A DNA stretch of 64,000 nt, from contig NEVA01000013.1 of NCBI GenBank assembly GCA_002304445.1, forward strand, positions 57,575 through 121,574. Reading direction: 5' to 3'. The stretch is from Opitutia bacterium Tous-C4FEB. Lineage in GTDB: Bacteria; Verrucomicrobiota; Verrucomicrobiia; Opitutales; Opitutaceae. This document shows, one piece after another, positions 7,383 through 16,271 of this stretch (position 1 is its first letter; the number at the start of each line of letters is the position of its first letter). Position numbers and translations under genes: made by a program. The notes beneath the pieces were generated by a model. The model did not search any database. It had not been told where the DNA came from and was given only the letters and a program-made list of their open reading frames with translations.

Positions 7383-8231
7383 GTGTCCGGCCTTATCCGT
7401 ATCTTTTCCGACCTGCACTACGGCGACCGCTCCAGCCGGCTCCGCCGCCTCGATCAACTGAGTCCGCTCCTCGACGGCATCAGCCGGCTGATCCTCAACG
7501 GCGACACCCTCGACACCCGCCCCGGCCCCCACCCTCAAGTCACCGCCCGTTCCCGCGCCGAGGTCGGCCGTTTCTTCGGCACCTGCGCCCCCGAGGTCAC
7601 CCTCGTCACCGGGAATCACGACCCGGACATTTCCGACCTCGACACGCTCGACCTCTTCAACGGCCAAGTGTTCGTCACCCACGGCGACATTATTTTCGAC
7701 AACATCGTCCCATGGGGTCGCGACGCCGCCACACTCGAGGCCCATATCACCCGCGGGCTGGCCTCGCTGCCGGTCGAGCACCGCACCCAACTCGCCCCTC
7801 GACTCGCGGTCTTTCGCGCCGCCTGCGCTGCGCTCCCCCAACGCCACCAATCCGAACCCAACCCGCTCAAATACGCCGTGAAGTTCGCCGCCGATACCGT
7901 TTGGCCGCCTTTGCGCAGCTTCGATATCATCCGCGCTTGGCGCGAGACCCCGAAGCGCGCTGCCATCATCGCCGCCGCTCATCGCCCCGCCGCCCGCTTC
8001 ATGCTCATCGGCCACACGCACCGCCCATTCGTTTGGACTGCCCCTTCCGGTCTCACTGTGATCAACACCGGCGCCCTCTGCCGTCCTTTCGGCGCCCAAG
8101 CCGTTGATCTTACACCCGGCCGTCTCACCATTCGCCAGATCGAGTCCCGCTCCGGCTCATTTCACCCGGGCCGCGTCGTCGCGGAGTTTGCTCTCGCGGA
8201 AGTCCCCGCTTCTTCGAACATCCCCGCATGA
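7383..8231 (+). CDS. Calcineurin-like metallophosphoesterase
   Basis: A 282-residue cytosolic phosphoesterase. The five metal motifs are in order: FSDLHYGD near residue 9, LNGDTLD near 39, GNHDPD near 79, THGDI near 100 and GHTHRP near 210. The first motif DLHYG is reminiscent of LpxH-type UDP-diacylglucosamine hydrolases, but the rest is not specific. The GTG start at 7383 puts the first motif at its usual place right after the N-terminus; upstream in-frame ATGs add low-complexity arginine-proline sequence. The stop overlaps the next gene's start (ATGA), indicating translational coupling. Confidence 0.82.
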   Translation: MSGLIRIFSDLHYGDRSSRLRRLDQLSPLLDGISRLILNGDTLDTRPGPHPQVTARSRAEVGRFFGTCAPEVTLVTGNHDPDISDLDTLDLFNGQVFVTHGDIIFDNIVPWGRDAATLEAHITRGLASLPVEHRTQLAPRLAVFRAACAALPQRHQSEPNPLKYAVKFAADTVWPPLRSFDIIRAWRETPKRAAIIAAAHRPAARFMLIGHTHRPFVWTAPSGLTVINTGALCRPFGAQAVDLTPGRLTIRQIESRSGSFHPGRVVAEFALAEVPASSNIPA

Positions 8232-8527
8232 GCGTTACTTTCGGCTGGTGGCACCGCGATCCCGTTGAGGGAAAATTCCAAATTCACGTCGACGTCCACG
8301 GCGGCAACATCGAGTGGACCCGCCACCAGGGGCACAACACCTCGTGGCTCCCGCATCACCCGACCGATGAAGACCGCGAGCGCCTGATTTTCGAAGCCGA
8401 GAAGCGCGTCCCTCGCCGGCTTATCACGCAAAAGCAATTCGACGAAATCAAACGCCTCAGCGAACTCGACGGCCCCGGCCGCGTTTCCGGGAAGCGCATC
8501 ACCGGCCTCGGACCTTCCTTCGATTAA
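8228..8527 (+). CDS. Conserved small protein, unknown function
   Basis: A 99-residue soluble protein starting MSVTFGWWHRDPVEGKFQI and rich in charged residues, with WTRHQGHNTSW in the middle. I do not recognise a family; the first half could form beta strands and the second half a helix (DEDRERLIFEAEKRV). It is coupled to the phosphoesterase by a 4-bp overlap, and its stop codon overlaps that of the convergent NUDIX gene by three bases. Confidence 0.65.
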   Translation: MSVTFGWWHRDPVEGKFQIHVDVHGGNIEWTRHQGHNTSWLPHHPTDEDRERLIFEAEKRVPRRLITQKQFDEIKRLSELDGPGRVSGKRITGLGPSFD

Positions 8528-9036
8528 CCGCCCGCCTCGGCGCCGATCTGTTCCCAGATCAATCGAAACGCCGGCGTAAACTCGGCCGGTTGCTCCCGCA
8601 TCCGCGCGGTTAGCTCCGCCGGTACCACCCACTCGCCGCGCTCGATTTCCTCCGGGTGGAGCACAAACGGACCTGCGTGCTTCAACCGGTAAACCCAGAG
8701 GAACTCCCAGCCCGTGCGCGCACACGCCTCCACCCGCCGCCATCGCACCAGATCGCCCGGCCCCGCCCGCACCCCGATCTCTTCGCCCAGTTCTCGCACC
8801 GCCGCCGCGTCATAGTCCTCGCCGCTGTCCAGATGGCCCGAACACGCCGCGTCCCAACATCCCGGCGACATGTCCTTCGTCATCGACCGTTTCTGCAAAA
8901 AGGTCCGCCCCGCTGCGTCAAACACCAGCACATGCACCGCCCGGTGCCAGAGCCCCCGCGCGTGAACCTCCCGCCGCGCCGCGCGACCGATCACGACATC
9001 GTTCGCATCCACCACATCGAAAAATTCTTCCTTCAT
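8524..9036 (-). CDS. NUDIX hydrolase
   Basis: A 170-residue NUDIX protein. The box reads G-H-L-D-S then GEDYDAAAVRELGEEIGV (near residues 68-90), keeping the REx2EExGx catalytic core. The N-terminal EEFFDVVDANDVVIGRAARR and the LQKRSMTKDMSPGCWDAACS segment match the YfcD/isopentenyl-diphosphate-isomerase-like branch of NUDIX enzymes, whose substrates are mostly unknown. The ATG at 9036 starts the conserved region; an extra 26 residues from 9114 would be arginine- and glycine-rich and are unlikely. Confidence 0.88.
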   Translation of the reverse strand: MKEEFFDVVDANDVVIGRAARREVHARGLWHRAVHVLVFDAAGRTFLQKRSMTKDMSPGCWDAACSGHLDSGEDYDAAAVRELGEEIGVRAGPGDLVRWRRVEACARTGWEFLWVYRLKHAGPFVLHPEEIERGEWVVPAELTARMREQPAEFTPAFRLIWEQIGAEAGG

Positions 9037-9152
9037 AGGCGGTCGTTTACTGCCGCACCCGACCGTGAACTTGCAATCCCGATGACGCCCACCCCGCCCG
9101 CCCTTTACTTTCATCCGCGTTCGTATGCAGTCCTGCCTTCGCCCCTTTCCTT

Positions 9153-9596
9153 ATGCCGAAAATCGAAGTCAACGTTGTCGCCGAGATTCTGAAAAAGAAC
9201 CAACTCGACCCAAAGCTCCTCCGCCAAGTCATCGAGGAAATGAACCTCGCCGCCCAACCCGACCCCGGCGACGAAGAGAAACCGCCGGCAGTCAAAAAGC
9301 AGTTCGTCGTGCTCGCCAGCGACCCCGACAATCGCCTCCCAAAGCACGACTTTGTCGCTTGGATCCTTCAAATCCCCGAGGACGACAGCGTCGCGACGAC
9401 CCAAGAGCGCATCTTTCGCGGCGCCTACGATTTCAACGCCTCCAAAAAAGGCCGCCTCCACCCCGCGAAAACCGTCGGCGAAGCCCTCGAGCACGTCCCG
9501 GCGAAATTCTTTAAGGAGGCCGAGGTCTGGGTGAAAAACAAAGTCCCCGTCCTCGTCCTGCGCACCGACAACGAAATTCCGAAAGCGCCGAAGTAG
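9153..9596 (+). CDS. Conserved protein, unknown function
   Basis: A 147-residue soluble protein beginning MPKIEVNVVAEILKKNQLDP. The body contains an alternating beta pattern (KKQFVVLASDPDNRLPKHDF, then FVAWILQIPEDDSV) and KTVGEALEHVPAKFFKEAEV, which looks like a phage-tail or Gp-type hydrophobic core but without a family I can name. It is a single gene, divergent from the NUDIX gene, with a weak terminator 27 bp after its stop. Confidence 0.68.
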   Translation: MPKIEVNVVAEILKKNQLDPKLLRQVIEEMNLAAQPDPGDEEKPPAVKKQFVVLASDPDNRLPKHDFVAWILQIPEDDSVATTQERIFRGAYDFNASKKGRLHPAKTVGEALEHVPAKFFKEAEVWVKNKVPVLVLRTDNEIPKAPK

Positions 9597-9622
9597 CATC
9601 CGCGGCGTTTCGGGCCGCATAG

Positions 9623-9650
9623 GGGCGTCCCTCGCGGACGCCCGCCTTTT
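9623..9650 (+). terminator. Probable terminator hairpin
   Basis: GGGCGTCC (9623-9630) pairs with GGACGCCC (9636-9643) across CTCGC; only four T follow at 9647. It separates two convergent genes. Confidence 0.6.
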
Positions 9651-9669
9651 CCCGCGCTCCTGCCGCCGC

Positions 9670-10233
9670 TTACGGCTCGATTCCGTAGTTCTGGGGGTCG
9701 AATCCCCGCGCCGCCAACGCCGCGCTCAAGGCCTTCATCTCCAACCGAGCGCCCGGCTTCACTCCGTTCGCCTTGAACCAACCTTGGTTCGTCTCGACGA
9801 CAAACTGCAACCGTTGGCTCCGCGAGGGCACCGGCTTCTCGTCAAACGGATACGCCGGATAGTATTCAAGCAATACGCCTTCCGGACTAAAGTAAGCGAT
9901 ATCGAGCGGCGTCGGCGTATTTCGCATCCAAAAGCTCATCCCTTGCGGCCGCCCAAAAACGAACACCATCGCGTCATCAGTTCCCAAATCGCGACGCTCC
10001 ATCAGCCCCCGCTCCAGCTCTTTGGGCCGCACCGCCAATTGCATCCGCAGAGTCTTGTCGCCGACTTTGATCGAAAACCAGTCCGCCGCACCTTTCACCG
10101 CCGCACCCTCCGCCACGCCCCCCGCCGAGCTTTTGGTCCCCGCCGACTCAGCCTTACCACACCCGGCCACAATCAGCGCGGACGCGGCCGTCGCTACCCT
10201 CAAAACCATGGAAACCGGATTTGCCTTCTTCAT
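9670..10233 (-). CDS. DUF192 lipoprotein
   Basis: A 187-residue exported protein. A signal sequence (hydrophobic VLRVATAASALIVAGC) ends in the lipobox VAGC near residue 25, so it is probably a lipoprotein. After a low-complexity linker the DUF192 domain follows, with RPKELERGLMERRDL, GMSFWMRNTPTPLDIAYF and FVVETNQGWFKANGVKPGA. This domain (PF02643) has no proven activity; it is widespread in secreted single-domain proteins. The gene is divergent from the M24 peptidase. Confidence 0.87.
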   Translation of the reverse strand: MKKANPVSMVLRVATAASALIVAGCGKAESAGTKSSAGGVAEGAAVKGAADWFSIKVGDKTLRMQLAVRPKELERGLMERRDLGTDDAMVFVFGRPQGMSFWMRNTPTPLDIAYFSPEGVLLEYYPAYPFDEKPVPSRSQRLQFVVETNQGWFKANGVKPGARLEMKALSAALAARGFDPQNYGIEP

Positions 10234-10285
10234 GCGCTCTGTGGCTAATCACCCGACTCTCCCAACTCAACTCCTCTCTCTCACC

Positions 10286-11434
10286 GTGTCACTTTCATCA
10301 TCGGCGTCCACGCCTCCGCCCCTCCTCTACGCTGACACCGAGCGCAGCGCCGATGCCCTCTACTTTGGCCGCGTCGGCGTGCCCGACCCGTTCATCGCGT
10401 TCGCCGCTCACGGCAAGAAATACGCCGTCGTCGGCGCCCTTGAATTTGGACGGGTAAAGCGCCGCTCCGCCTTCGACCGCGTTCTCGCCCTCGAACCCTA
10501 CATGGCCAAAGCCCGCGAGGTTTGGCCGCAGCGCAAGCCCGGCGCCGCCGAAGTGATCTTCCTCCTCGCCACCGAACTGAAACAGAAATCCTTCACCGTC
10601 CCGGAGGATTTTCCCGCCGGCGTTTACGAGAAGCTTTTCGAACTCGGCCTCGACCTCACCGTCGCGACCGGCCCGATCTTCCCCAATCGTGAAATCAAAA
10701 CTCCGGCCGAAATCACCGCGCTGCGCGAGGGCAACCGCTGCAGTGCCCTCGGCATCGCCGCCGCCGAGCACGTCCTCCGCGCCAGTAAAATCAAGGGCCG
10801 CTCACTCATCTTCGAGGGCAAACCTCTCACCAGCGAGCGACTGAAATTCGCCATCGAGTCTGCCTGCCTCGCCGCGGGCGCCGTCTCCGCCAACACCATC
10901 GCCGCCGGCGGCGACCAAGCCTGCGACCCGCACGAGCGTGGCTCCGGCCCGCTCCGACCCAACGAACTCATCATCGTCGACGTCTTTCCCCGCGTCTCCG
11001 CCACCGGCTACCACGGCGACATGACCCGCACCTTTCTCCGCGGCACCGCCTCCGATGCCCAACGCGCGCTGGTCGCGGCCGTTCGCGCCGCTCAACTCGC
11101 CGCGCTCAAAACCATCCGCGCCGGCGTGGGCGGTCGTACGGTGCACGAAGCCGTTGTCGCCACCTTTACCGCGCGCGGTTACGAGACCAAGCACTCGCCC
11201 AAGGGCTCCACCGGTTTTTTCCACGGCACCGGCCACGGCCTCGGCCTCGCCGTTCACGAAGCGCCCGGCCTCAGCCCGCGCTACGACACCCCGCTGCGCC
11301 GCGGCACGGTCGTGACCGTGGAACCGGGTCTCTATTATCCCGGCCTCGGTGCCTGCCGTATCGAAGATGTCGTCCAAGTCACCGCCACCGGCCACACCCT
11401 TCTTTCCAAATCTCCCTACACGTGGGAACTCTGA
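10286..11434 (+). CDS. M24 family metallopeptidase (Xaa-Pro aminopeptidase-like)
   Basis: A 382-residue protein with an N-terminal creatinase-like domain and a pita-bread peptidase domain. The metal ligands are visible: D in IIVDVFPR (about 231), D in YHGDMTRTF (about 245), H in GTGHGLGL (about 316), E in VTVEPGLYY (about 346) and E in CRIEDVV (about 359). It should cleave N-terminal Xaa-Pro or similar peptides. The GTG start at 10286 avoids overlap with the divergent lipoprotein gene; an ATG at 10232 would overlap its first codon. A second M24 gene lies at 16451. Confidence 0.85.
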   Translation: MSLSSSASTPPPLLYADTERSADALYFGRVGVPDPFIAFAAHGKKYAVVGALEFGRVKRRSAFDRVLALEPYMAKAREVWPQRKPGAAEVIFLLATELKQKSFTVPEDFPAGVYEKLFELGLDLTVATGPIFPNREIKTPAEITALREGNRCSALGIAAAEHVLRASKIKGRSLIFEGKPLTSERLKFAIESACLAAGAVSANTIAAGGDQACDPHERGSGPLRPNELIIVDVFPRVSATGYHGDMTRTFLRGTASDAQRALVAAVRAAQLAALKTIRAGVGGRTVHEAVVATFTARGYETKHSPKGSTGFFHGTGHGLGLAVHEAPGLSPRYDTPLRRGTVVTVEPGLYYPGLGACRIEDVVQVTATGHTLLSKSPYTWEL

Positions 11435-11490
11435 CCCGGCGTTTCTCCGATCTCCTGATTTCCCGATTTTCACCGTCCTCCTCTCTCTTC

Positions 11491-11529
11491 CCGTATTTTT
11501 TCCATGTATTCCGTGTATTCCGTGGGCAA
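11491..11529 (+). repeat. TTCCGTG periodic leader repeat, copy 1
   Basis: Units of about 10 bp (TTCCATGTAT, TTCCGTGTAT, TTCCGTGGGCAA) precede hldA by about 55 bp. Further copies are at 13200, 14168, 46051, 46621 and 56968-57036. Confidence 0.6.
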
Positions 11530-11583
11530 CTCCTCCCCATTCCTGATTCTCTGAGTTCCAGATAAAAAAACATCCCTGCCCCG

Positions 11584-12558
11584 ATGCGCTCTCTGCCCGG
11601 CCTACTCAAAAAAATCTCCGCCCTTCGCATCCTCGTCATCGGCGACGTCATGCTTGATCGCTACCTTTGGGGCGACGCCACCCGCATCTCGCCCGAAGCG
11701 CCCGTCCCTGTCGTGGACATCATCCGCGAAACCGTCACCGCCGGCGGCGCCGCCAACGTCGCCCTCAATCTCGCGTCCCTCGGCGCCCGCGCCACCGTCG
11801 CCGGTTATTTTGGCACCGACGTCGCCGGCTGCACCCTCGCCGCCACCCTTGCCGAGAAAAAAATCGCCACGCTCTCAACCCCCGGGTCCGCGCAGACCAT
11901 CGTCAAAACCCGGGTGCTCGTCCAGCGCCAGCAACTCTGTCGCCTCGATCGCGAGTCCCCGCCCTCCGCCTACGCCGTCACCGCCGACGCCGCCGAAAAA
12001 CTTCTCAACACCGCCGTCCGCTCGCACGACGCCGTCATCTTCTCCGACTACGCCAAAGGCATCCTTTCCGACGAGCTCGTCGCCCGCATCACCACCCTCG
12101 CCCGCGCCGCCGGCAAACTCGTCGCCCTCGACCCCAAGCCCAGACACGCCCTCGCCTTTCACGGCCTCGATCTTATCACCCCGAACAAACGCGAAGCCCT
12201 CGAACTCTCCGGCCTCCACCCCGCACCCGGCACGCCCTTCCCCGCCGCCGCCGTCTGCGCCCGCCTCCACGAAAAATTCGCGACGAAACACCTGGTCATC
12301 ACCCTCGGCGAAGACGGCATGTTGCTCAGCACCGCCGGCAAAATCCTCAAAACCATCCCGACCGCCGCCCGCGAAGTTTACGATGTCTCCGGCGCCGGCG
12401 ACACCGCCCTCGCTGCCCTTGTCCTGGCCCTTGCCGCCGGCGCCAAACTCGAAACCGCCGCCCACTTCGCGAACGCCGCCGCCGGAGTCGTCGTCGGCAA
12501 ACTCGGTACCGCCACCGTCACCCCCGCCGAGCTCAAGGCTTACGTCAGTCACCGCTAA
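11584..12558 (+). CDS. hldA: D-glycero-beta-D-manno-heptose-7-phosphate kinase
   Basis: A 324-residue PfkB-family sugar kinase. The N-terminus ILVIGDVMLDRYLWGDATRI and the following ISPEAPVPVV are diagnostic of the HldE/RfaE kinase domain; TAGGAANVALNLASLG is the first PfkB signature and DVSGAGDTALAALVLAL (near residue 267) holds the catalytic Asp. It phosphorylates heptose 7-phosphate at C1 in ADP-heptose synthesis for LPS core. The protein stops after the kinase domain, so the adenylyltransferase (HldC) must be encoded elsewhere. The phosphatase of the same pathway follows 3 bp downstream. Confidence 0.92.
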   Translation: MRSLPGLLKKISALRILVIGDVMLDRYLWGDATRISPEAPVPVVDIIRETVTAGGAANVALNLASLGARATVAGYFGTDVAGCTLAATLAEKKIATLSTPGSAQTIVKTRVLVQRQQLCRLDRESPPSAYAVTADAAEKLLNTAVRSHDAVIFSDYAKGILSDELVARITTLARAAGKLVALDPKPRHALAFHGLDLITPNKREALELSGLHPAPGTPFPAAAVCARLHEKFATKHLVITLGEDGMLLSTAGKILKTIPTAAREVYDVSGAGDTALAALVLALAAGAKLETAAHFANAAAGVVVGKLGTATVTPAELKAYVSHR

Positions 12559-12561
12559 TCC

Positions 12562-13128
12562 GTGGAACCCAAAAAACACAAACCCAAGAACGCCGACTCT
12601 CGTCGTGCTCTCTTCCTCGATCGCGACGGCACGCTGATCCTCGACAAACACTACCTGTCCGATCCCGCCGGCGTGGAAATCATCCCCGGCGTGCGCGACG
12701 CTCTCCAGCGCGCCAGCGCCCTCGGCTATCAGCTCTTTATGCTGACTAACCAGTCCGGCATCGGCCGCGGTCTCTATACCCTCGACGACGCCCTCCTCGT
12801 CAACGCCCGCATGGAGACCTTGCTCACTCTCCACTCACCCCTCTTCGCCGGCATCTGCATCGCACCGGAGGCACCCGACCAACCCTCGCTCTACCGTAAA
12901 CCCTCGCCGCGCTACATTCAGGAGATGATCGCTCAACACCACCTCGATCCCGCCCAGTGCGCGATGGTCGGTGACCGCGCGAGCGACATCCAAGCCGGTC
13001 TCGGCGCCGGTGTCCGAGCCATCGCCGTCTGCACCGGCGAGCTCACGGCCGACGCTTGGCAAACCCTCGCTCTCCCGGGCGCCGAGATCCACGCCGACCT
13101 CGCCGCCTTCGTCGCCACGCTCGCCTAA
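12562..13128 (+). CDS. gmhB: D-glycero-D-manno-heptose-1,7-bisphosphate phosphatase
   Basis: A 188-residue HAD-family phosphatase. ALFLDRDGTLILDKHYL (nucleophile Asp20, acid Asp22), MLTNQSGIGRG (motif II) and MVGDRASDIQAGLGAG (motif IV) fit GmhB closely. It removes the C7 phosphate after HldA has acted. The usual Cys/His zinc loop is missing: the segment CIAPEAPDQPSLYRKPSP keeps one Cys only. The start is GTG, three bases after hldA's stop, so the two form an operon. A general histidinol-phosphatase-like role is the alternative, but the neighbour makes GmhB likely. Confidence 0.88.
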   Translation: MEPKKHKPKNADSRRALFLDRDGTLILDKHYLSDPAGVEIIPGVRDALQRASALGYQLFMLTNQSGIGRGLYTLDDALLVNARMETLLTLHSPLFAGICIAPEAPDQPSLYRKPSPRYIQEMIAQHHLDPAQCAMVGDRASDIQAGLGAGVRAIAVCTGELTADAWQTLALPGAEIHADLAAFVATLA

Positions 13129-13141
13129 ATTCATCTCTTTC

Positions 13142-13230
13142 ATTCGCGCCCATTCGCGGAATTCGCGGGCCACCCTTCTCCGACCATCCTCCCTCCGACT
13201 TCCGTGTTTTCCGTATATTCCGTGGGCCGC
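13142..13230 (+). repeat. ATTCGCG copy 2 followed by TTCCGTG copy 2
   Basis: ATTCGCG units occupy 13142-13171 (ending ATTCGCGGGCCA), and TTCCGTGTTT, TTCCGTATAT, TTCCGTGGGCCG units occupy 13200-13230. The second ends 23 bp before the fpg start. Both families side by side here share the GGGC ending. Confidence 0.58.
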
Positions 13231-13252
13231 TCCTCTTTCTAAACCCTGTTCC

Positions 13253-14113
13253 ATGCCCGAACTCGCCGAAGCCGAATTTTTCCGCAAACGCTGGCAACTC
13301 GCCACCCGCCCCGACTCCAAGATTCTCCGCGTCCACACCCACGACGCCAAAAAACTCTTCCGCACCGCGCCCGCCCCCGCCCTCCGCGCCGCCCTCACCG
13401 ACTCCGTTCTCACCGCCTCCGCCGCCGCCGCGAAGCAGATCCTCTTCCGCTTTCAACGCCCCGCCACCTCCACCGCGCCCGCGATCGACGCTTGGCTCGG
13501 CATCCACCTCGGCATGACCGGCGACCTTTCCGTTGCAACGCCTGCTCATACTCCGCGCAAGCACGACCACCTCGTCCTCTACACCGCCGCCCACGCGCTC
13601 GTTTTCACCGACCCGCGACTCTTCGGCCGCATTCAGTTTCACCTCGGTCCCGACGCCCCGCTGTGGTGGGCCAAGATCGCCCCGGCCCTGATCTCGCCCT
13701 CGTTCACCGTCGCCGCTGCGGCCGCATTCCTTAAGCGCCGCGCCCGGGCGCCGATCAAAGCCGTTCTCCTGATGCAGGAACGTTTCCCCGGCATCGGCAA
13801 CTGGATGGCCGACGAGATCCTCTGGCGCGCCGCGATTCACCCCGCCCAGCCCGCCGGCTCCCTTAGCCCCGCCGAAGTCAAAATCCTCTGGCGCGAGTGC
13901 CGCACCGTCGCCCGTCTCGCCCTCGCCACGATCGCCGGCCGCGGCAATGAGCTTCCTCCTGATCTCAACACCGCCATTCCCGACACTTGGCTCTTCAACC
14001 ACCGTTGGTCCGACGGCGGCCGCTGCCCCAAAACCAAAAAACCCCTGAATCGCGCCGACATCGGCGGCCGCACCACTTGCTGGTCCCCCGCCCGCCAAAA
14101 ACTCCGCCGCTAG
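13253..14113 (+). CDS. Fpg/Nei family DNA glycosylase, degenerate zinc finger
   Basis: A 286-residue base-excision glycosylase/AP lyase. [14 protein letters not shown] gives the catalytic Pro2 and Glu3; [24 protein letters not shown] and [14 protein letters not shown] (helix-two-turn-helix) match Fpg/Nei. The family's C-terminal zinc finger normally has four Cys; here [17 protein letters not shown] and [10 protein letters not shown] leave only two, so zinc binding is probably lost, as in known zincless members. It should excise oxidised bases such as 8-oxoguanine or pyrimidine lesions; which ones cannot be told. Confidence 0.86.
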   Translation: MPELAEAEFFRKRWQLATRPDSKILRVHTHDAKKLFRTAPAPALRAALTDSVLTASAAAAKQILFRFQRPATSTAPAIDAWLGIHLGMTGDLSVATPAHTPRKHDHLVLYTAAHALVFTDPRLFGRIQFHLGPDAPLWWAKIAPALISPSFTVAAAAAFLKRRARAPIKAVLLMQERFPGIGNWMADEILWRAAIHPAQPAGSLSPAEVKILWRECRTVARLALATIAGRGNELPPDLNTAIPDTWLFNHRWSDGGRCPKTKKPLNRADIGGRTTCWSPARQKLRR

Positions 14114-14167
14114 TTCGCCCTCTCCGCTTCGTTTCGATTCCGGTCACCCCCGGCCTCCGATTCGCCT

Positions 14168-14210
14168 CCCGTATTTTTTCCGTGTCTTCCGTGTCTTCCA
14201 TGGGCCACCT
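14168..14210 (+). repeat. TTCCGTG periodic leader repeat, copy 3
   Basis: CCCGTATTTTTTCCGTGTC, TTCCGTGTC and TTCCATGGGCCACC units end 25 bp before the tlyA start codon. Confidence 0.58.
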
Positions 14211-14234
14211 CTCCCCGCTCCCTCTGCTCCGCCC

Positions 14235-14993
14235 ATGACCGCACCCGCCAAAAAAATCCGTCTCGATGAACTCCTCGTCGTCCGTGGCCTCGCCGCTTCC
14301 CGCGCCCAGGCCAAGGCCCTCGTCATGGCCGGCCGCGTGCGCAGCGGCACGGAACGCCTCGACAAACCCGGCCGCGACTTTGCCTCCGATTGCGAACTTA
14401 CTGTCGAACAACCGCCACGCTTCGTCAGTCGCGGGGGCGAAAAACTCTCCGCCGCCCTCACCGCTTTTGGCCTCAATCTCGCCGGCGCCCACGTCCTCGA
14501 CGTCGGCGCTTCCACGGGCGGCTTTACCGATTGCGCCCTCCAGTCCGGCGCCGCCGACGTGATCTGCGTGGATGTCGGCCGGGCTCAGCTCCACGCCAAG
14601 CTGCTATCCGATCCCCGCGTCACCAACTTCGAGAAAATGAACGCCCGCCACCTCACCGTGGGCGATCTCCCGCGCGACGAGTTCGACGCCGTTGTTACCG
14701 ACCTGTCGTTCATTTCCCTCAAAGTCGTGCTTCCCGCGATCTGGCCTTTCGTCCGCCCCGGCGGAGTGCTGGTCGCCCTGGTGAAGCCCCAGTTCGAAGC
14801 CGGGAAAGCCGAGGTGGACAAAGGCCGCGGCGTCATCCGTGACCCCGCCGTGCAACAGGCCGTGATCGACGATATTCGCACCTTTGCCCTCGGCCTCCTC
14901 CGCGGCGCGACTCTCCTCGGCACAATCGACTCGCCCATCACCGGCACCGACGGCAACCGCGAGTTTCTCCTCGGGCTCCGTCGCTCGTCGTAA
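14235..14993 (+). CDS. tlyA: TlyA family rRNA 2'-O-methyltransferase
   Basis: A 252-residue protein with an N-terminal S4 RNA-binding domain ([20 protein letters not shown]) and a FtsJ-like methyltransferase domain: [17 protein letters not shown] loop [13 protein letters not shown] (residues 88-100), [12 protein letters not shown] and VKPQFEAGK. The family methylates 16S and/or 23S rRNA 2'-OH groups; some members were described as haemolysins. Both domains are complete. nadK follows 54 bp downstream on the same strand. Confidence 0.92.
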   Translation: MTAPAKKIRLDELLVVRGLAASRAQAKALVMAGRVRSGTERLDKPGRDFASDCELTVEQPPRFVSRGGEKLSAALTAFGLNLAGAHVLDVGASTGGFTDCALQSGAADVICVDVGRAQLHAKLLSDPRVTNFEKMNARHLTVGDLPRDEFDAVVTDLSFISLKVVLPAIWPFVRPGGVLVALVKPQFEAGKAEVDKGRGVIRDPAVQQAVIDDIRTFALGLLRGATLLGTIDSPITGTDGNREFLLGLRRSS

Positions 14994-15047
14994 ATTTGTT
15001 TCCCCCGGCGCCTTGCTCCCGCCATTAACGATCCACTCTTTCCGCGC

Positions 15048-15887
15048 ATGAACGCTCTCCGCTCGCTCGCCTTCGTCACCAACGCCGACAAACCCGGCGC
15101 TCCCGAACTGACGCGCGAACTGCTCGTCCTCGCCAAAGCCGCCGGCGTCAAAACCAAGCACACCTCCCGGCTCGACATTCCCCGGGGCTGGCTCACGGGC
15201 TGCGATGCCTGCTGCGTGATCGGCGGCGACGGTACGCTCCTCGGCGTCGCCCGCGAGGCCGCTCGCGCCCAAGTCCCCATTATTGGCGTCAACCGCGGCA
15301 GCCTCGGCTTTCTCACGACGTTCTCCGCCGACGAAGCCCGCGTCCAGTTTTCGTCGCTGCTGCGCGGTGAATTCAACGTCGCCTACCGCTCCTTGTTGGC
15401 CTGCTCCACCAGCGCGAGCCGCCACGACATCGCCCTCAACGACGTCCTCATCAAAGACCAAATCAACTCCCGCATCGTCCGACTCGAGGTCTTCGCCAAC
15501 AACCAACTCGTCACGGAATACACCTGCGACGGCCTGATCTTTTCCACCCCCACCGGCTCGACCGCCTACAATCTTTCCGCCGGCGGTCCGCTCATGTCGC
15601 CCGACGCCGGCGTGATCGCGATGACCCCGATCTGCCCGCACACCTTGAGCAACCGCTCCATCATTTTCCGAGATGATGTTTGCCTCCGGGTCCACAACCG
15701 CAGCCCCGGCTCGACCTTGCTCGTCGCCATGGATGGGCAACGCAATCACGTCTCGTGCGCCGATACGCCCATCGAGATCACGATCTCTGCGCTCAAACTC
15801 CCGCTCGCCCAGCGGCTCGACTACGAGCACTTCGCCGTAGTCCGCACCAAACTCCACTGGAGCGGCGGCTTCATCGAGAAGAAGTGA
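15048..15887 (+). CDS. nadK: NAD kinase
   Basis: A 279-residue ATP-NAD kinase making NADP. CCVIGGDGTLLGVAREAA carries the GGDGT motif (59-63), NRGSLGFLTTFSADE the NxGxLGFLT motif, ALNDVLIKD the NE/ND motif, and CDGLIFSTPTGSTAYNLSAG the conserved sugar-binding loop. Length fits the bacterial family (about 290). It is probably cotranscribed with tlyA. A hairpin at 15966 follows, mainly serving the opposite gene. Confidence 0.94.
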   Translation: MNALRSLAFVTNADKPGAPELTRELLVLAKAAGVKTKHTSRLDIPRGWLTGCDACCVIGGDGTLLGVAREAARAQVPIIGVNRGSLGFLTTFSADEARVQFSSLLRGEFNVAYRSLLACSTSASRHDIALNDVLIKDQINSRIVRLEVFANNQLVTEYTCDGLIFSTPTGSTAYNLSAGGPLMSPDAGVIAMTPICPHTLSNRSIIFRDDVCLRVHNRSPGSTLLVAMDGQRNHVSCADTPIEITISALKLPLAQRLDYEHFAVVRTKLHWSGGFIEKK

Positions 15888-15965
15888 TCCGTCCGCCGCA
15901 TTGAGCAGATCCTGGCGGCTCACGCCGTAAACCCCGGCCGCGACCGCACGATCCGGGCGAAAAAA

Positions 15966-15988
15966 AGCCCCGGCGAATCGCCGGGGCT
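15966..15988 (-). terminator. Rho-independent terminator
   Basis: AGCCCCGGCG pairs perfectly with CGCCGGGGCT (15979-15988) around AAT. The T run is on the minus strand, so it best terminates the EF-hand-like gene; nadK may use it without a U tract. Confidence 0.88.
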
Positions 15989-16019
15989 TAAAAACTCTAA
16001 AAAGAGTCGGTTCGAAGAA

Positions 16020-16271
16020 TTACTTCTTCTCGCCGTCTTTCTTCATGCCTTCTTCCTTTGCCTTCTTCTTGGCGTCATTGGCGGCTTTCATCGCGGCAGA
16101 CTCAGCTTCATCGAGTTTGCCGTCTTTGTTCTTGTCCCACATTTCCAATTGCTTGGCGCTTGGGCCTTTTTTCTTTGGAGCGTCTTCGGCCCGGAGAGCC
16201 GGAGCGGAGAAGCTAACGAGCACCGCAAGGGCGCCGAGGAGGGTGATAAGTTTTGAGGTAGTATTTTTCAT
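16020..16271 (-). CDS. Small exported EF-hand-like protein
   Basis: An 83-residue protein with a Sec signal peptide (KLITLLGALAVLVSFSAPAL followed by RAED) and a mature part made of lysine and glutamate. It contains one calcium-binding-type loop, DKNKDGKLDEAE, matching the EF-hand D-x-[DN]-x-D-G-x-[ILV] pattern. A single loop plus the KK-rich tail suggests a small periplasmic calcium or matrix protein; the function is unknown. The start at 16271 is just before the signal peptide; an ATG at 16295 would add eight residues. Confidence 0.75.
   Translation of the reverse strand: MKNTTSKLITLLGALAVLVSFSAPALRAEDAPKKKGPSAKQLEMWDKNKDGKLDEAESAAMKAANDAKKKAKEEGMKKDGEKK

Noticed and set aside
11491..14210. 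CRISPR array formed by TTCCGTG/ATTCGCG units
   Set aside because: Repeats are about 10 bp, contiguous and dispersed among genes without spacers, and no cas gene is present.
14604..15923. 439-codon frame opposite tlyA and nadK
   Set aside because: No recognisable motif and it covers two well-supported genes.
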